DNA of 64,000 bases. It comes from Apis mellifera. Taxonomy: Eukaryota > Arthropoda > Insecta > Hymenoptera > Apidae. The notes below the pieces were generated by a model. That model did no database searches and was not told the DNA's origin. It worked only from the letters and a program-made list of their open reading frames with translations. The position numbers and the translations under genes are program-made. Shown piece by piece: positions 60,036 to 64,000 of this stretch (positions within the stretch are counted from its first letter, which is position 1; each line of letters starts with the position of its first letter). Where the stretch lies: contig NC_037642.1 in assembly GCF_003254395.2 (NCBI RefSeq), positions 13,638,236 through 13,702,235 on the forward strand, written 5' to 3'.

Positions 60036-63000
60036 CTGCAATCCGGCGGCTTGTTGCACCACGTGGGCCTGAGACGGCTGGCCTATCTGCGCGGATAACG
60101 TGTGCTGCACTGACAATTGGTGGGCGGCCGCCAACTGTTGCTGCTGCTGTTGTTGCTGCTGCTGTTGGATGGACGCTTGTTGTTGTTGCTGTTGCATTTG
60201 CTGGCCGGGTGGGAGCTGCTGCTGCGGTGGAGGCGGGGGCGGAGGGGCGACGGTCTGGCCGGCTTGCAACGCTTGCTGGCTCGCCTGCAGGATGGAGGTT
60301 TGTTGCTGATGGTGGGACGACAATTGGGACGGTTGAGGCGGTTGAGGAATATTCAACGGAGGCGGAATGTTGGCGGCTGCCGGATGCGGCGAGGACACGG
60401 AGGATCTCGGCGATTGGCTGGCTCGTGGCCCGGGGCTTTGAGGCGAGTTCGACTGACTCGACTGTTGTTGCTGCTGCTGCTGCTGTTGTTGCTGTTGCTG
60501 TTGCTGCGACTGTTGCCTCGCGTTGTTGGAACTCGACATAGCGGCGGATGGGGGGGCGGGCAAGTCGGACTCCTGGCCGAATCTGAGCACACCCGGTTTC
60601 ACGATGCCGCCGCCGCCGCCCTTGGCGGCGGTGGCCGTTGTCTCCGCGGCGAGCACAGACGCGGGTGGCTCGGCTATGCTCGGCGAGGCGACGCGCGGCG
60701 GGGGAGGCGGGGTCTCCGGGGGCAGGGCGGTCGGAGGGGGGCTCGCCGCGCGAAGCGGCGTCCCCTCGGGCTTGTCGGCCGGCGACTTGACGGGCGTCGC
60801 CGGGCTGGGCGCCTCGATGTTGCTCTCGTCGTTCTCGGACATGCTCGTGACCCCCTCCTTCGTGTCGTCGTCGTCCGCGGACCCGTGGGCGTGGCTCTGG
60901 TGATACTTGAGCCCGTTGATGTGTTTGTACTTTTTGTTGCAGTTGGGCTCCGGGCACTCGAGCAGCACCGGGCTGGCGGGGGGCGAGCCGCTCGGGGGCG
61001 TGGGCGGGGGCGCCCTCCTCTTGTTCTTGTCCTCCTCCTCGGGGCCGCGCGACTTGCGCTTGGCGGCGGGGTCCGGCCGCGGGGGGACGAACGCGGCCGG
61101 GCTCGGGCTCGCCGCCGGGGAGCCCTGCGCGCCCCGCCGGCCCTTGGCCCCGCCGTTGCGCAGCTTGCTGTGCACCGAGCTCCTCGTCTCGGTGAAGTTG
61201 CTCAGATCGTTGCCGGGGGTGGCGTTGGCGGCGGCTCTGCCGCGCTTCCCCCGCCCCTTGGGCGTGCGCGCGTCGAGGTCGCTGGTCGGCGAGTCGCAGA
61301 ACCTCGGCGGCGCCCAATCGTGGCGGGTGCAGTCGAGCAGCGTGCCCACGTATGTCTTACCGCGCCATGTCACGTTCACCACCAGCACACCTGCGGCAAA
61401 ATTCGTAACGTACGAATAACGTGGAGGAAGGGGGAGGGGGGTCGTTCGCGGGGGCGCCACTCACCTCCTTCGGTCTCGTGCCAAACGATCCCCTCCAAAG
61501 TGACCGAGGTCCCGGGCTCGCAAGGCCCCAAGCATTCCGGCTCGGTGATGGTCCCCACGCTGGTACCCACGCACACATCGGACATGTCCTGGAAAATTTA
61601 TGGAAAACCGTGCGTGAAACTCGGCGTCGAGACACGTGCTCGAGAGAGAAACGAGTTTTATTATTTTAGGAACGCGCGAGTTCGGCTCGCCCGTTCACCG
61701 GCTTGCTTCATCGCTCGTTTCGAATCCCTTTCGCTACTACCGCCATCTTGCGACCGCGCCGCCAACTCGCTTCGCGACTCGGCTACGAATCTCCGATATC
61801 CATCCCGATCGATAATACGCGATACTATTGCTGTTAACGCTGGAGCTAGATACTCTTTGTCCGATAAGTTTCGTTACATTTTCCGATGTATTGTTATTTT
61901 TATTCTCGTGGAAGGAACGGTATATATATATATAAAAGTGCGACAGTTATTTCGAATAGAAAAAGGAACACCTTTGTTTTTTACACACACTATTGCCGCA
62001 AATCCGCATCCATCTTTGACTATATATTATATGTATACGTATATTTATCGGCGAAGTGCAACATTTTCACCGATAAAGAGACCAAGATCGAATCCTATGG
62101 ATCGAGTCCAACGACGACGACGACGGCGACGATGACGACGACGACGACGACGATGACGACGACGACGACGACAACGACGACGACGACGACGACGAGAGGA
62201 GAAAGAAGGAGGAAAGTGAGCGAGTAAATAAGGAATAAAGGAGGAGAAGAGAAATGAATAGCTTTAAGAAAAAAAAAAGAAAAGAAAAAAAAGTAAAAGC
62301 AAATTGCCATATACGAGACTCGTAGGTTGCACGTGCATGCATTGCTTCTAAGATGTAAGCACGTGTGCGCCTAGAACGATGACTTATCCTAGTTACGTTT
62401 TCACGCTCGATCGATAATCGCTTTCCTTTCGATCTTACCAATCGATGCTAAATAAAAATATTCACAAGGCAAATTCACATCGTATCTATTGGACGGATTC
62501 ACACGGCGGTTATATCCGAATATATTATTTTATCGACGGTGACCGCTCTTTCTTTCTCTCTCTCTCTCACTCTCTTCTCCCGCTTTCCGTCTCATCATGC
62601 AGTCATCACTCTCTGTCTATCTCTCTCCGTCTCTTCGAGTATAATCGAAGTAGTTAAACCATTCCAAGTCTAGATTAACGCGTATACTCTTCTTTTTTTT
62701 TCTTTCTTTTCTTTCCTTTTGTTTCATTTCCTTTTTTCTTTTCTCTTCGCAACTCTCTCTTCCTCTTCTATTATCGTCGAACGATAATACGCGCATATAT
62801 ATTTTCACGTTCGAATCGATCGTTGATCGTTTCCAAGAGTCAGGTTTAATTCGCTTTACACAAAAGATTCGATTCAAGCTGGTGGAAACAGATAAACTTT
62901 GGATCTAAAGTGCAACTTCGTATCGTTTTCGCTACTTATTATAACTATATAAGGTCGTCCTGATGTCCCGGTTTTCGATGACAATCGTGAGAGAAACAAG

Positions 63001-64000
63001 GCGAAACAAGTCTTTCTCATTCGTACGTCCAACACCCATCCCGAAACGTTCTCTTTGAACGACATCCCAAAAAACATAGATGCGATATTTATTTAAATAA
63101 AAAGTGATTCACAGCATTTCTCCCGATTTTAAATCAAGCGTAATACACGACTCGATGAAACGTTCGACGGTTAATAATAATAAGCTTCGCCCCCCCTTGA
63201 AAACGAAAGAGTGACGCAAGTTTGATCGATCGATCGATCGGAGAAGGGAAAAAACGAGACGACGTGGACAGAATCGGGAAAAGTAACGAACCGATCGCGT
63301 TTTGTTTCGTAGCTGTAGTACTCGCGTCTCTCTCTCTCTCTCTCTTGCTTTCTCTCTCTCTCCCTACATATTCGTTCACTCCCGGGGGTGGAGACCGCAG
63401 AGTATTGATTTCACGTACCGTTCGCGTACCCCCAGTCGTTTCCGTTCCCCGACCGAAATCATCTCCGATCGTCATCGAAATCGCAACGTACGCCACCTCT
63501 CCCTCTTCCCCTCCGAGATTCGTCTCGCAAACAAGGAACAAGAAGAAGAAAAACAGAGAAAGAAAGGACGAATAATTCGCAAAAAAAGAACACACGTACA
63601 ACACACGTAAGTAAGAGACAGACGTGGCGGACGATACGATTCGAGGGAGGAAGGGTGGGGGGGAAGAGCGAGCGAGCGAGCGAGCGAGCGAGCGAGCGAG
63701 TGAGAGAGAGAGAGAGGCGGGAAGCGAACACGCGCGAAGGGGCGTGAGAGCGGAAAGCGGAGAGAGAGAGTGGGACGATGGGACGAGCGCGCAGGCTCGC
63801 GCGGGAAAGCGTGCGCTCTCGTCGTCCCTCGATTACCTTTGGTTCGGAAGCGGAAGTCTTGAGTTTCTTCGGAGGTGGAGGACTGGCCGCGGTATCCATG
63901 GCGTCGTCGGGCGTCGTTGTGATCGGAGTGCCGGGTACCGTGGCGAGCTTGGTCTGCTCGGGTTTGGCAGCCGGGCCAGCGGCGGTCGCGCTGGCCGGAC
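56435..64000 (-). CDS. sbb: Scribbler/brakeless (ZNF608/ZNF609 family), 3' part; 5' end outside the window
   Basis: Nuclear transcriptional co-regulator; in Drosophila it acts as a co-repressor with Tailless and affects photoreceptor axon targeting and larval locomotion. Four exons lie in the window: 63837-64000 (continues beyond the edge), 61465-61588, 58124-61390, 56435-56505; all phases agree. The conserved core runs from DMSDVCVGTSVGTITEPE, through VNVTWRGKTYVGTLLDCTRH and DWAPPRFCDSPTSDLD, to one C2H2 zinc finger LECPEPNCNKKYKHINGLKY (HQSHAH), all hallmark ZNF608/609 blocks. The rest is low-complexity: Pro/Ala/Ser/Gln-rich with at least four polyglutamine tracts. A last exon of 23 codons ends SVISPFPPK; reading through the preceding donor would instead end KPLVRP. 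The exons are strongly GC- and CpG-rich, unlike the genes at 30-52 kb. Confidence 0.93.
56506..58123 (-). other. Last intron of scribbler
   Basis: 1.6 kb between the large coding exon and the short last exon. It contains A-rich and CT-rich tracts and a (GAC)n block. No separate gene recognised. Confidence 0.6.
57956..58076. repeat. (GAC/GAT/GGC)n triplet repeat
   Basis: Imperfect triplet array in the last scribbler intron, giving acidic Asp/Gly-rich open frames on the plus strand that are not supported as genes. Confidence 0.85.
59155..59225 (-). repeat. Polyglutamine (CAG/CAA)n tract in scribbler
   Basis: Longest coding triplet run in the window, more than twenty consecutive glutamines with mixed CAG and CAA codons. 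The mixture suggests a fairly stable tract, but length variation is likely. Confidence 0.9.
59998..60042 (-). repeat. Second polyglutamine tract in scribbler
   Basis: About fifteen glutamine codons between QQAAG and AQATG in the protein. Confidence 0.85.
60462..60513 (-). repeat. Polyglutamine tract near the proline-rich block of scribbler
   Basis: About sixteen mostly CAG/CAA codons just after the MSSSNNARQQS segment. Confidence 0.85.
62110..62197. repeat. (ACG)n triplet repeat
   Basis: About 88 bases of ACG/ATG/ACA triplets inside a scribbler intron. It gives poly-Thr, poly-Arg and poly-Ser/Val frames by chance. Confidence 0.9.
63667..63716. repeat. (GAGC)n-(GA)n compound microsatellite
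   Basis: Eight or so GAGC units running into GAGT and GA repeats, about 120 bases from a scribbler splice donor. Confidence 0.9.

Larger units (their letters stand above)
61589..63836 (-). other. Scribbler intron
   Basis: 2.25 kb intron between the first two scribbler exons in the window. It holds an (ACG)n block, CT tracts and a (GAGC)n block. No gene recognised in it. Confidence 0.6.

Noticed and set aside
58653..60098. 481-codon Leu/Arg-rich open frame on the plus strand
   Set aside because: It is the antisense shadow of the CAG- and GC-rich scribbler exon; leucine runs mirror polyglutamine.
59809..61317. 502-codon open frame on the minus strand, shifted relative to scribbler
   Set aside because: Alternate frame of the same exon. 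The frame with the zinc finger and ZNF608/609 core is the real one.
60117..62135. 672-codon open frame on the plus strand
   Set aside because: Also antisense to scribbler coding sequence and its intron; it crosses exon-intron borders without reason.

Overview
This is insect nuclear DNA, most likely from a bee of the genus Apis. The call rests on three things: short introns with clean GT..AG borders, an AT-rich background broken by CpG-rich blocks, and an insect gene set that includes an Imd-type death-domain adaptor, a Shade-like P450, a form3-type formin and scribbler/brakeless. No bacterial, viral or plasmid genes and no intact transposon were seen. The species call is an inference.

Layout: (1) 0-6.5 kb, AT-rich, holds three compact housekeeping genes: proteasome alpha-7 (+), EMC5 (-) and CDK8 (+). 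(2) 6.7-22.1 kb, CpG-rich, holds an inverted-formin/form3 gene (+) with 25 recognisable exons; its first DID exons were not found and one intron is about 1 kb of nearly pure pyrimidine. (3) 23.4-26.3 kb holds a mitochondrial-clan P450 (-), best matched to CYP314A1/shade. (4) 30-52 kb is very AT-rich and dense in small conserved genes: ADCK2 (-), TMEM216 (+), the PAPS transporter SLC35B2/slalom (-), deoxynucleoside kinase (+), Imd (-), FANCE (+), C1orf43 (+) and focadhesin (-). (5) 53-64 kb turns GC- and CpG-rich again and holds the 3' half of scribbler/brakeless (ZNF608/609 family, -), with long polyglutamine tracts; the gene runs off the right edge.

All gene models were built by hand from splice sites, reading phase and remembered family sequences. 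In thirteen of the fourteen genes the exon phases close without a frameshift; form3 is open at its 5' end, scribbler continues past the window, and the last junction of ADCK2 is the least certain. The genes do not form one pathway. They are unrelated neighbours, some sharing short intergenic spaces: Imd and FANCE are divergent, FANCE and C1orf43 are 162 bp apart head-to-tail, and C1orf43 and focadhesin converge within 231 bp.

I found no evidence for a wholly new system. The most interesting leads are an apparent IAP-binding/caspase site and a cRHIM-like motif in the bee Imd protein, an AGGTGATC direct repeat bordering the polypyrimidine intron of the formin, an NRF1/Ewg-like palindrome in the FANCE-C1orf43 gap, and the sharp split in base composition between gene classes.
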